A stretch of 49,362 bases of DNA from DATBDE01 sp036270095 (GTDB lineage: Bacteria; Actinomycetota; Thermoleophilia; Solirubrobacterales; Solirubrobacteraceae). Positions 41,001 to 47,894 of this stretch are shown here, in pieces. How positions within the stretch are numbered: the first letter of the stretch is position 1; each line of letters begins with the position of its first letter. The position numbers and the translations under genes were made by a program. The notes below the pieces were generated by a model, which saw only the letters and a program-made list of their open reading frames with translations, was not told where the DNA came from and ran no database searches. Location of the stretch: positions 1-49,362 of the forward strand of contig DATBDE010000051.1 in NCBI GenBank assembly GCA_036270095.1. Reading direction: 5' to 3'.

Positions 41001-42422
41001 GAGCTGCGCGGCCGCTACGGCGTCGATCCGGAGCCCGCGTTGCGCGAGCTCGAGCGCGCGAACGCGCTCGTGCACGGCGAGCTGCGCCCCGGCGGCAGCG
41101 AGCGCGAGTGGTGCGACGCCGAGGTGCTGCGGCGGCTGCGCCGCGCCTCGCTGGCCGCGCTGCGCAAGGAGATCGAGCCCGCCGACGAGCGCGCCTTCGC
41201 CCGCTTCCTGCCCTCGTGGCAGGGCGTCGACCGGCACCCGCCCGGCGGCGCCGGCCCCGACCGGCTGCGCGAGGTGCTCGTGCCGCTGCAGGGCCTGGCC
41301 CTGCCGGTGGAGGCGTGGGAGAAGGACGTGCTGCCGCGCCGCGTGGGCGCTTGGTCTCCGACGTGGCTGGACCAGCTCTGCTCCGCCGGCGAGCTGGTCT
41401 GGGTCGGGGCGGGGGCGATCGGCCGGCGCTCGGGACGCGTGGCCCTGTACTTCCGCGAGGATGCGCCGTTGCTCGGCGCGCCCAAGCGCCCGGACCCGCC
41501 GGCGACGGAGGACCACGAGGCCATTCGCGCCCGGCTGCGCGCGGGCGCGTGCTTCTTCACCGACCTGCTCGCCGAGGTGCCGCTGGATCCGGCCATGCTG
41601 CAGGAAGCCCTGTGGGACCTGGTGTGGGTGGGCGAGGTCACCAACGACGCCTGGGCGCCGCTGCGCGCGCCGCGGCTCACGCTCGCCCGCGCCCGCCGCG
41701 AGCGCCCGCGCCAGGCCCCGCGGCGCTTCTCCTCCCGCCGCTCCGGTGGGAGCGCTCAGGTCCAGGGCCGCTGGTCGCTGACCGCGCCGCTCTTCGAGCC
41801 CGCGGCCGAGCCCGGCCAGCGCCGCCGCGCCCAGGCCGAGCTGCTGCTCGAGCGCTACGGGATCGTCACCCGCGAGCAGGTGCTGGCCGAGGGCATCTCC
41901 GGCGGGTTCTCGACCCTGTACGACTCGCTCAGCGCGCTCGAGACCCTGGGCGTTGCCCGCCGCGGCTACTTCGTCGAGGGCCTGGGCGGCGCGCAGTTCG
42001 CGCTGCCGGGAGCGGTCGAGCGGCTGCGCGCCTCGGGCGGCGTCGAGCTCGATGAGACCCCGCCGCTCGTACTCGCCGCCACGGACCCGGCCCAGCCCTA
42101 CGGGGCAGCCCTGTCGTGGCCGAAGCGCGACGACGACCGCCGCCCGCAGCGCGTGGCCGGCGCCTACGTCGTGCTCGCCGGCGCCGAGCCGGTGCTGTAC
42201 GTCGAGCGCGGCGGCAAGGGCCTGCTGACCCTGGTCGGCGACGACGACGCGCGGATCGAGCCCGCGCTGCGCGCCCTGGCCGACGCCGTCCTGAACGGCC
42301 GCATGGGCAAGCTCGGCGTCGAGCGCGTGGACGGCGAGCCGGTGGTCGGCTCGCCCTGGGAGGAACGCCTGCTCGAGCTCGGGTTCCGCCTAGGGCCGCG
42401 CAAGCTCACGCTTTCCGCTTAG
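38058..42422 (+). CDS. lhr: Lhr family ATP-dependent helicase
   Basis: A large superfamily 2 helicase of 1454 residues. PTPAQEQAWPAIASG is the Q-type motif and SAPTGSGKTLAAFLWGLDRL is Walker A (45-49). DEIHAVAATKRG is motif II and GLSATQKPLEE is motif III. VNARRGAERLALRL, HHGSLAREER, LELGIDMG and QRIGRAGHG are motifs IV-VI. A long C-terminal part contains winged-helix and Lhr-specific domains (LEVAKRYGDFPVILETYREC is typical). In mycobacteria Lhr is a 3'-5' translocating DNA/RNA:DNA helicase linked to DNA damage, and its gene neighbours nei, as here. GTG 38007 would add 17 residues. Confidence 0.94.
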   Translation: MALEQFSPSVRAWFQAAFAAPTPAQEQAWPAIASGEHVLISAPTGSGKTLAAFLWGLDRLASDPLPEGDKRTRLVYVSPLKALSYDVERNLRAPLRGIDASIDVAIRTGDTPQRDRQAMRRHPPDVLITTPESLYLMLTSQAREILTGAEWVIVDEIHAVAATKRGAHLALTLERLEALAERPVQRIGLSATQKPLEEVGRFLVGPRRQCRVVDAGIRKPLDLKIHVPVESMVEPEQGTDAPEVDPLQGGEATRRSIWPAIYPELLKLVRAHHSTLIFVNARRGAERLALRLNELAEEDIARAHHGSLAREERTLVEEELKSGRLPCLVATSSLELGIDMGAVDLVLQVESPKSVARGLQRIGRAGHGVGETSKGRIFPKFRADLLEATVVARRMREGAIESTVVPRNPLDVLAQQIVAMAAVEDLAVDDLYALVTRTHSFADLPRTLLENVLDMLDGRYPSSEFAELRPRIVWDRLNGTIRARQGARALAVTNAGTIPDRGLFLVTLPDGRRVGELDEEMVYEARPGQTFLLGASTWRIEEIGRDRVVVTPAPGVPGAVPFWRGDGVGRPRELGEAIGAFSRWAIDQPAEVLERDYDLDELAAKNLLELLREQQAATRVVPSDRTVVIERFRDEIGDWRVCVLSPFGGRVHAAWGLALTARIRDELGLESDAIWSDDGIIVHLPDADEPPGAELMLIDPDELEDLVVRELSSSALFGARFRENAARALLIPRAYPGKRTPLWQQRLKSQTLLEVAKRYGDFPVILETYRECLRDVLDLSGLEEVLGRLHRRELSVVEVETATASPFASSLLFDYVATYMYEGDTPNAERRAAALSLDRELLRELLGQDELRELIDAEALAAVEDDLQHRSERTRAATRDALHDVLRRLGDLDRDEIVARVLAGVDAAGMLDALERERRAIRLRLAGEERWVAAEDAGLYRDALGAMPPGGLPEAFLEDVPDALRKLASRYARTHGPFTTGELRGRYGVDPEPALRELERANALVHGELRPGGSEREWCDAEVLRRLRRASLAALRKEIEPADERAFARFLPSWQGVDRHPPGGAGPDRLREVLVPLQGLALPVEAWEKDVLPRRVGAWSPTWLDQLCSAGELVWVGAGAIGRRSGRVALYFREDAPLLGAPKRPDPPATEDHEAIRARLRAGACFFTDLLAEVPLDPAMLQEALWDLVWVGEVTNDAWAPLRAPRLTLARARRERPRQAPRRFSSRRSGGSAQVQGRWSLTAPLFEPAAEPGQRRRAQAELLLERYGIVTREQVLAEGISGGFSTLYDSLSALETLGVARRGYFVEGLGGAQFALPGAVERLRASGGVELDETPPLVLAATDPAQPYGAALSWPKRDDDRRPQRVAGAYVVLAGAEPVLYVERGGKGLLTLVGDDDARIEPALRALADAVLNGRMGKLGVERVDGEPVVGSPWEERLLELGFRLGPRKLTLSA

Positions 42423-42425
42423 TCT
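42420..42425 (+). promoter_or_regulatory. -10 box (TAGTCT) of the small protein gene at 42433
   Basis: TAGTCT, which overlaps the lhr stop codon, ends 7 bases before ATG 42433. Confidence 0.5.
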
Positions 42426-42432
42426 GGCGCCC

Positions 42433-42771
42433 ATGGCCAACGAACCCGAGACGCATCACTACGACGTCCCCGTCGACCGGCTGCATCAGGCCGTCCTCGC
42501 CGCCGTGGCCGGGCGCGCCCGTTGGAAGGTGCAGGACGACGAAGGGCCGGGCGGGGCCGTGCGCTTCAACACCGGCCTGTCGATCTGGTCCTGGTCGGGT
42601 CAGGACATGGAGGCCGTCACCGCAGCGGCCAACGGCGGCAGCACGCTGACCATCGGCGGCTCGGTCGCGCAGCGGGGCATGGGCAAGGTCCAGCAGGTCT
42701 CCTGGGGCGAGGCGGGCCGGATCGCCGGCAAGCTCAAGCAGGGTGTGGACGCAGCCCTGGTCGCCGGCTGA
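42433..42771 (+). CDS. small conserved-type protein of unknown function
   Basis: A soluble protein of 112 residues. It starts MANEPETHHYDVPVDRLHQA, has WKVQDDEGPGGAVRFNTGLS and STLTIGGSVAQRG in the strand-rich centre, and ends with a helix (WGEAGRIAGKLKQGVDAAL). The pattern suggests a small alpha+beta fold like START/SRPBCC-type or DUF1499-like proteins, but I cannot assign a family. It lies between lhr and nei and has its own leaderless promoter box. Confidence 0.6.
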   Translation: MANEPETHHYDVPVDRLHQAVLAAVAGRARWKVQDDEGPGGAVRFNTGLSIWSWSGQDMEAVTAAANGGSTLTIGGSVAQRGMGKVQQVSWGEAGRIAGKLKQGVDAALVAG

Positions 42772-42781
42772 GGCGCCTCTC

Positions 42782-42787
42782 TACGCT
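42782..42787 (+). promoter_or_regulatory. -10 box (TACGCT) of nei
   Basis: TACGCT ends 6 bases before GTG 42794. It is identical in sequence and spacing to the L,D-transpeptidase box. Confidence 0.6.
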
Positions 42788-42793
42788 TGGCGC

Positions 42794-43573
42794 GTGCCCG
42801 AGGGCGACACGATCGCGTACGCCGCGCACCGGATGCGTCCGGTGCTCGAGGGCGTGGTGCCGCAGGCCATCACCACGCCGCAGGCCCGCCACCGCATGGA
42901 CCGCTGGCCCGAGCGCCTTGCCGGCCGGGCCGTACGAGCCGTCGACACCCACGGCAAGCACCTGTTCCTGCGCTTCGAGGGCGACCTCGTGCTGCACTCG
43001 CACCTGCGCATGAGCGGGAGCTGGAGCGTGTACCGCGACGGACAGCGCTGGCGCCGCTCGCCGCGGCGGGCCTGGCTCGTGCTGCGGGCGCGCGGGCACG
43101 AGGTGGTCGAGTTCGACGGCCCCGTGCTGGAGCTGATGACCGAGGCCCGCACGCGCACCGACCCGCGCGTGGCCGCGCTCGGGCCCGACATCCTCGCCGA
43201 CCCGTTCGACGCCGACGCCTTCCTGCACCGGCTGCGCCGCGACGACCCCACGCGCGGGATCGGCGATGCCCTGCTCGACCAGCGCATCGTCGCCGGGCTC
43301 GGGAACATGTGGAAGGCCGAGGCGTGCTGGGGGGCGCAGGTCGACCCGTGGCGCCCGGTGCGCGAGGTCGCCGACGCCGAGGCCGTGGCGGTGCTCGAGG
43401 CGATCCGGCCGCGCATGCGCGCCGCGGCGGTCTCGGGGCCGCGCCAGCACGGCGGCCACGGCGTCTACAACCGCGCCGGACGCCCGTGCCGCCGCTGCGG
43501 CGCGCTCGTCCGCGCCCGCGGCCAGGGCGACGACAACCGCACGACCTTCTGGTGCCCGGAATGCCAATCCTGA
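42794..43573 (+). CDS. nei: endonuclease VIII / Fpg-Nei family DNA glycosylase
   Basis: A bifunctional glycosylase/AP lyase of 259 residues for oxidised bases. The protein must start at GTG 42794 so that Pro2 and Glu3 (PEGDTI) become the catalytic N-terminus after Met removal. GKHLFLRF carries the conserved Lys55, HSHLRMSGSW the binding strand, and QRIVAGLGNMWKAEAC the H2TH region. The end has a zinc finger, CRRC...CPEC. PEGDT rather than PELPE marks it as the Nei branch. The adjacency to lhr is conserved in mycobacteria. Confidence 0.94.
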   Translation: MPEGDTIAYAAHRMRPVLEGVVPQAITTPQARHRMDRWPERLAGRAVRAVDTHGKHLFLRFEGDLVLHSHLRMSGSWSVYRDGQRWRRSPRRAWLVLRARGHEVVEFDGPVLELMTEARTRTDPRVAALGPDILADPFDADAFLHRLRRDDPTRGIGDALLDQRIVAGLGNMWKAEACWGAQVDPWRPVREVADAEAVAVLEAIRPRMRAAAVSGPRQHGGHGVYNRAGRPCRRCGALVRARGQGDDNRTTFWCPECQS

Positions 43574-44265
43574 AGGTCGGCCACAAGGGCGCCGACGCCG
43601 TCGTGCCCGGGAACACGCCCGCCTCGTTCGACGCCGCCCTCGAGGTCGGCGTCGACATGATCGAGTTCGACGTGCTCGAGGTCGACGGGCGGCTCGTGCT
43701 GGCCCACGACTTCCACGACGCCCGCAAGCGCACGCCGACCACGCTCGAGCAGGGCCTCGACCACCTCGCCGGCTCCGCGTTCGCCGGCCTGGACCTCGAC
43801 GTCGACCTCAAGCTCCCCGGCTACGAGGACCGCGTGCTTGCCGCGCTGCGCGAGCGCGACCTGCTCCCCCGCTGCCTGATCTCCACCCAGTACGTCGCCT
43901 CGCTCGCCGACCTCCGGCTGGCCGCGCCGAGCGTGCGCCTGGGCTGGTCGGTGCCCAAGGCGGCGCGCGACTACACCCAGTCGCGCGCCTACGCCGTGCC
44001 GGTGCTGGCCGCCCTGCGCGCCTATCGTGCGGCTTTCCCGCGCCGCGCCGCCCGCGCCCTGCGGGAGCGCCGGGTGGACGCGATCATGGCCCACTGGCGC
44101 CTGGTCAGCCCGGCCCTGGTCCGGGCCGTGCGCGGCGCCGGCGGCGAGCTCTACGTCTGGACGGTGGACGAGCTCGAGCGCATCGCGCAGCTCGAGGCGC
44201 TGGGCGTGACCGGCGTGATCACCAACGACCCGCGCCTGTTCGCGCGGGTCGGCGTGGCCGCATAG
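43561..44265 (+). CDS. glycerophosphodiester phosphodiesterase family protein
   Basis: A GDPD-fold protein of 234 residues. GHKGADAVVPGNTPASF gives the first His (His8). IEFDVLEVDGRLVLAHDF gives Glu35, Asp37 and His49. DLDVDLKLPG, then LYVWTVDELE and VTGVITNDP match the later strands. Two usual residues differ: HRG is HKG and EN is GN, which may alter substrate range or rate. ATG 43561 lies within the end of nei (13-base overlap), so the two are translated together. No signal peptide is seen. Confidence 0.85.
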   Translation: MPILKVGHKGADAVVPGNTPASFDAALEVGVDMIEFDVLEVDGRLVLAHDFHDARKRTPTTLEQGLDHLAGSAFAGLDLDVDLKLPGYEDRVLAALRERDLLPRCLISTQYVASLADLRLAAPSVRLGWSVPKAARDYTQSRAYAVPVLAALRAYRAAFPRRAARALRERRVDAIMAHWRLVSPALVRAVRGAGGELYVWTVDELERIAQLEALGVTGVITNDPRLFARVGVAA

Positions 44266-44275
44266 GCTGCGCGGG

Positions 44276-44670
44276 GTGAGCGTCGCGGACTGGGCTCGGG
44301 CTTCGCGCGCTTCCTCGGCGCCTTCCTGCCCATCGCGCGACGGTCGTGGTTCAACTACGCGGAGGTCCTCGGGATCCTCGCCGCGCCGATCGTCGCCCTC
44401 GTCGCGCTTGCCGAGCACCCCTTACAGGCCCGCTTCGTCCTGACCGCGGTGGGCCTCGCGCTCACCGTGGCCGGCCCGCTGCTGGTCTCCAACCGGCTCG
44501 CCGAGCCCAACTACGACCGGATACTCGCGTGGAACCCGGCCGCCCCGCCGCCGGACTGGCAAGCCGAGCGGCACCGCTACTTCACGCTCAACTGGGTTCG
44601 CGCCGGCGCGACCTGGACGGCGTTCGCGCTCTTCCTCGCCGCGCTCGTGCGCCCACTCGAGCTCGTCTAG
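44276..44670 (+). pseudogene. DUF1772/anthrone-oxygenase-like membrane protein gene, frameshifted at its start
   Basis: The main frame encodes ARFLGAFLPIARRSWFNYAE, VLGILAAPIVALVALAEHPL, FVLTAVGLALTVAGPLLVSN, RILAWNPAAPPPDWQAERHR and a last helix ATWTAFALFLAALVR. This resembles DUF1772 proteins (four helices, an NxxPxxW-like loop). That frame has no ATG, GTG or TTG between the GDPD stop and 44449. A GTG at 44276 with a TAGGCT box 7 bases upstream looks like the true start, but it is one base out of frame. A single missing base near 44285-44310 would restore about 130 residues. Confidence 0.5.
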
Positions 44671-45134
44671 GGGCGGATCTCGCAGGCCGCGGCCGAGAAC
44701 CCGGGCGGGTCGGCCTGCGCCGCGTCGGCGTGCCCCGCCTCGGTGTACCTCTGGGCCTGGTAGACGAAGCGCGACCCGCGCCGCCACTCGAAGGTCACGT
44801 TTCCGCGCAGCATCGTCGCGCCCGACGCGGGCGGGTTGTAGGCGAAGCTCATGCCGCCCTGGCGCAGCTTGTGCGTGGCCGCGCCGACGTAGAACCGGAA
44901 CGAGTCGGCCTTTGTCCCGACCGGGCGCCAGGAGTTGGTGGCGGCGTCGAGGTACTCGACCTGGATGCGCATGTACATGCGCTGGCCGCGATGGCCGGTC
45001 CCGGGCATCTGGGCGCGCACGCCGATCGTGTCCGGGTGCGCGGCCGTGTCGCAGACGTTGACCGTCGCCCACAGCTTGGGCGACGCGACCGGGTTCGCCA
45101 AGGCGACCACCGCGAGGGCGAGGGGCAGCGACAC
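44667..45134 (-). CDS. secreted small protein of unknown function
   Basis: A protein of 155 residues with a short hydrophobic N-terminus (LPLALAVVALANPVAS) consistent with a signal peptide. The mature part is strand-rich, with LWATVNVCDTAAHPDTIGVR, RMYMRIQVEYLDAAT, FRFYVGAATHKLRQGGMSF and FEWRRGSRFVYQAQRYTEAG, ending AAACEIRP. The two cysteines (in NVCDT and ACEIRP) could form a disulfide. I do not recognise a family. The start is GTG 45134. Its stop shares CTAG with the convergent DUF1772-like gene. Confidence 0.65.
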   Translation of the reverse strand: MSLPLALAVVALANPVASPKLWATVNVCDTAAHPDTIGVRAQMPGTGHRGQRMYMRIQVEYLDAATNSWRPVGTKADSFRFYVGAATHKLRQGGMSFAYNPPASGATMLRGNVTFEWRRGSRFVYQAQRYTEAGHADAAQADPPGFSAAACEIRP

Positions 45135-45186
45135 GGGCCTGCACCCTAGGCCGTGATGAATCCGCGTGCGCCGGCGTACCTAGGAC

Positions 45187-45723
45187 GTGAGCCAGGCTCT
45201 CGCCGCCGTCGCCCGCCTCGCCCATCGCCCGGCCGCCCGCGCCACCTTCCGTGACTTCGAAGCGCTCTACCGCAGCTGCCGCGACGACGTCTACGGCTAC
45301 GTCGGCACCATGGTCCGCGACGCCGCCACCGCCGAGGACGTGGTGGCCACCGCGTTCGAGCGCGCCTACCGGCGCCACAGCCAGTACGACCCGCGCCGGG
45401 GGACCGAGCGGGCGTGGGTCTTCGGCATCGCCCGCAATGCGGCGCTGGACGAGCTGCGTCGCCGCAAGCGCCACGCCGCGCTGCCGCTGGAGCCCGCCGG
45501 CGAGAGCGCCGCGCCCGCCGAGGACCCGACCCAGCGGGCGACGGTGCGCGCCGCCTTGGACACGTTGCGGACGCGCGAGCGCGAGATCGTGGCCCTGAAG
45601 TACGGCGCGGGCCTGAGCAACGGCGAGCTGGCCGGCGTGCTCGGCCTTTCGGAGTCCAACGCGGGCACGCTCGTGCACCGCGCCATGACCAAGCTGCGGG
45701 AGGCCTGCTGTGTCCCTGCCTGA
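45187..45723 (+). CDS. ECF-type RNA polymerase sigma factor
   Basis: A protein of 178 residues. Region 2 is FEALYRSCRDDVYGYVGTMV, then AATAEDVVATAFERAYRR and RAWVFGIARNAALDELRRRK. Region 4 is LDTLRTREREIVALKYGAGL, then SNGELAGVLGLSESNAGTLV and HRAMTKLRE. It should direct RNA polymerase to a stress regulon. The next gene begins inside its last codons (14-base overlap), so the two products are made together, as is usual for sigma/anti-sigma pairs. TACCTA at 45177-45182 is a possible -10. Confidence 0.92.
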   Translation: MSQALAAVARLAHRPAARATFRDFEALYRSCRDDVYGYVGTMVRDAATAEDVVATAFERAYRRHSQYDPRRGTERAWVFGIARNAALDELRRRKRHAALPLEPAGESAAPAEDPTQRATVRAALDTLRTREREIVALKYGAGLSNGELAGVLGLSESNAGTLVHRAMTKLREACCVPA

Positions 45724-46750
45724 GTCCGCCGAGCTCGCTCGCCTGGTGCGCGACGCGCGCCCGCGTCCCCGTGAGGCCTTCAGCGCCGCGCTCGACGCCC
45801 GCGTGACCGCCGGCTTCCCGCGCGAGAAGACGCGGCGCCGGCGCCGGCCCTCGCTGCCCAGGCCCAGCGTGCTCTATCCGGCGCTGGGCCTGGCCGCGAC
45901 CGCGATCGTCGCGCTCGCGCTGGCCACGAGCCTGCTCGGCAGCGGTGCGGGCACCGGCACACCGGGCGACATCCGCCCCGCCGACCACGCCCTGGTCGAG
46001 CCGATCCCGACCACTCCGCAGGGCGAGTCGGTCGTGCCGCCGTCCTCGGCCCGCGACGCCGCCGGCGCGCCGCAGCGCAAGGTGGAGCGGTCGGCCCTGC
46101 TCGAGCTCGCGACCGGCGCGGGCGACCTCGACCGCGTCGCCGGCGGCGTGGTCCGCGCCACGGACGCCTCGGGCGGCTTGGTCGCCTCCTCGCAGGTCGA
46201 CGCCGGGGCGACCGGCGGCACCGCGCACTTCGACCTGCGGGTGCCAACGGACCGTCTCGACGCCACCCTGGCCGCCCTGTCCCGGCTCGGGCACGTGCAC
46301 TCGCGCTCGCAGTCGACCGACGACGTCACCGGCGCCGTCGTGTCGGCGCGCGAGCGGCTGAGCGACGCCCAGGCCGAGCGCCGGGCTCTGCTGCGGGCGC
46401 TCGGGCGCGCCCGTACGTCGACCCAGGCCGAGGCGATCCGGGCCCGGCTGCGCCTGGCCCGCACCGAGATCGCGAGCGCCCGCGGCGACCTCCACGCGCT
46501 CGGCCGGCGCACCGCCTTCTCCTCGGTCTCGGTGATGCTGAGCGCCCGGGGCGGCGGCGCCAGCGGTGGCGGGAGCTTCGGCCCCGACGACGTCCTGCAC
46601 GATGCCATCCGCATCCTCGGCGCCGTCGCCGGCGGCCTGCTCGTCGCCCTCGCTGTGCTGCTGCCGGTGGCGGCGCTCGTCGCGCTCGCGTGGCTCGGCG
46701 CCCGCACCGTGCGGCGTCGCAGCCGCGAACGCGCGCTCGACGCGATCTGA
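45710..46750 (+). CDS. DUF4349 membrane protein, candidate anti-sigma partner
   Basis: A protein of 346 residues. A cytosolic segment of about 50 residues (ELARLVRDARPRPREAFSAA) and a basic stretch (KTRRRRRPSLPRPS) precede a membrane helix at about 55-78 (LGLAATAIVALALATSLLGS). Outside it is a DUF4349 domain with LVASSQVDAGATGGTAHFDL, VPTDRLDATLAALSRLGHVH, and a coiled coil (RERLSDAQAERRALLRALGR). A second membrane helix is near 300-330 (GGLLVALAVLLPVAALVALA). The overlap with the sigma gene and the cytosol-membrane-outside plan suggest that it restrains the sigma factor, but there is no zf-HC2 motif, so this is inference. Confidence 0.8.
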   Translation: MSLPESAELARLVRDARPRPREAFSAALDARVTAGFPREKTRRRRRPSLPRPSVLYPALGLAATAIVALALATSLLGSGAGTGTPGDIRPADHALVEPIPTTPQGESVVPPSSARDAAGAPQRKVERSALLELATGAGDLDRVAGGVVRATDASGGLVASSQVDAGATGGTAHFDLRVPTDRLDATLAALSRLGHVHSRSQSTDDVTGAVVSARERLSDAQAERRALLRALGRARTSTQAEAIRARLRLARTEIASARGDLHALGRRTAFSSVSVMLSARGGGASGGGSFGPDDVLHDAIRILGAVAGGLLVALAVLLPVAALVALAWLGARTVRRRSRERALDAI

Positions 46751-46756
46751 CTGTGC

Positions 46757-46762
46757 TATCCA
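46757..46762 (+). promoter_or_regulatory. imperfect -10 box (TATCCA) of the Crp/Fnr gene
   Basis: TATCCA ends 9 bases before ATG 46772. It lacks the final T of the TANNNT pattern, so it is weaker evidence than the others. Confidence 0.35.
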
Positions 46763-46771
46763 GTCGGGCCC

Positions 46772-47467
46772 ATGAGCGCCTCCGTGGAGGAGACGGCCGG
46801 CCTGCTCGCCCGGGTGGGCGTGTTCTCGGAGCTCGGTCGCCCCGAGCTCGAGCAGGTGGCCGAGGTGGCGGTCCCACGCTCGTTCGCCGCGGGCGAGGTC
46901 GTGTTCCGCGAGGGCGACGAGAGCAACACCGCCTACGTGGTGCGCTCGGGGCACGCCCGGGCCATCCGCCAGCACTCCGACGGGCGCGTCCTCACGCTGG
47001 CCAACTTCGGTCCCGGCGAGGTCTTCGGCGAGCTGGCCATGTTCGACTCCGACCGCCGCTCGGCCACGATCGAGGCCATCGACCAGCTCGACCTGCTGGC
47101 CATCCTCAGCGCCGACATGCAGCGGCTCATGCGCGAGCACCCCGACATCGCGGTCAAGCTCGTCGTGACCCTCGGCCGCCGCCTGCGCGAGGTCAACGAC
47201 CGCCTCACCCGCCAGTCCTTCCAGACCGTGCAGAGCCGGGTGGCCACCGTGCTCTCCGAGCTCGTCCGCGACGCCCGCTCCGAGGGCGCCGGCGAAAACG
47301 ACGTCCTCATCACCGCCACCCAGGCCGAGGTGGCGCAGCTGGCCGGCTCCTCGCGCGAGTCGGCCTCGCGCTTCCTGGCCACGCTGGAGCGGGCGGGGAT
47401 CATCACCCAGGGCCGGGGCAAGCTCACCGTCCATGACCCGGGCGCGCTGCACCGCTATGTCTTCTAG
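46772..47467 (+). CDS. Crp/Fnr family transcriptional regulator
   Basis: A protein of 231 residues. The cyclic-nucleotide-binding fold spans about 10-130 (VFREGDESNTAYVVRSGHAR, then FGPGEVFGELAMFDSDRRSA). A dimer helix follows, then a winged HTH at about 165-225 (VLITATQAEVAQLAGSSRES, then ASRFLATLERAGIITQGRGK). FGELAMFDSDRRSA is the phosphate-binding cassette of cAMP-type members (Glu, Arg and Ser/Thr positions kept), so cAMP or a related ligand is plausible. No Fe-S cysteines are seen, so it is not an Fnr oxygen sensor. The NUDIX gene starts inside its 3' end. Confidence 0.92.
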   Translation: MSASVEETAGLLARVGVFSELGRPELEQVAEVAVPRSFAAGEVVFREGDESNTAYVVRSGHARAIRQHSDGRVLTLANFGPGEVFGELAMFDSDRRSATIEAIDQLDLLAILSADMQRLMREHPDIAVKLVVTLGRRLREVNDRLTRQSFQTVQSRVATVLSELVRDARSEGAGENDVLITATQAEVAQLAGSSRESASRFLATLERAGIITQGRGKLTVHDPGALHRYVF

Positions 47468-47882
47468 CTTCGAGGTCTCGGCCGGCGGCGTCGTCGTGCG
47501 CGGCGACGAGACCGTCGTCATCGTCCCGCGCAAGCCTGGTCCCGAGGGCCAGTGCACGCTCGCGCTGCCCAAGGGCCACCCCGACGCGGGCGAGACGATG
47601 GAGGATGCGGCCACGCGCGAGGTGCGCGAGGAGACCGGGATCCAGGGGCGCCTGCTGCGGCGCCTGGGCGACGTCGAGTACCGCTATCGGCGCAAGAACG
47701 GCAAGCCGCGGCCGAAGAAGGTCACCTTCTACCTGTTCGAGTACCTCTCGGGCGACGTTGCCGACCATGACCACGAGGTCGAGGAGGCGCTGTGGATGCC
47801 GCTCGAGGAGGCCCGCAGCGCGCTCACCTTCCCCGGCGAGCGGGAGATGGTCGAGCGAGCGCTGGCCCTCCGCGGCAGATAA
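47457..47882 (+). CDS. NUDIX hydrolase
   Basis: A protein of 141 residues. The NUDIX box GHPDAGETMEDAATREVREE followed by TGI (residues 40-62) matches GX5EX7REUXEEXGU exactly. The N-terminal strand is FEVSAGGVVVRGDETVVIV, and KKVTFYLFEYLSGD lies before the C-terminal helix. It hydrolyses nucleoside-diphosphate-linked substrates. Length and N-terminus resemble MutT/diadenosine polyphosphatase-type members, but the substrate is open. ATG 47457 overlaps the crp gene by 11 bases; the codon at 47433 is deeper inside it and less likely. Confidence 0.9.
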   Translation: MSSSFEVSAGGVVVRGDETVVIVPRKPGPEGQCTLALPKGHPDAGETMEDAATREVREETGIQGRLLRRLGDVEYRYRRKNGKPRPKKVTFYLFEYLSGDVADHDHEVEEALWMPLEEARSALTFPGEREMVERALALRGR

Positions 47883-47885
47883 CCT
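47880..47885 (+). promoter_or_regulatory. -10 box (TAACCT) of the ASCH gene
   Basis: TAACCT, overlapping the NUDIX stop codon, ends 9 bases before GTG 47895. Confidence 0.45.
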
Positions 47886-47894
47886 GCCGGTGGA

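Noticed and set aside
36999..41516. A 1505-codon open frame on the minus strand
   Set aside because: It is antisense to lhr and the genes before it; the composition is an artefact of high-GC third positions and no domain is recognisable, whereas the plus strand has full helicase motifs.
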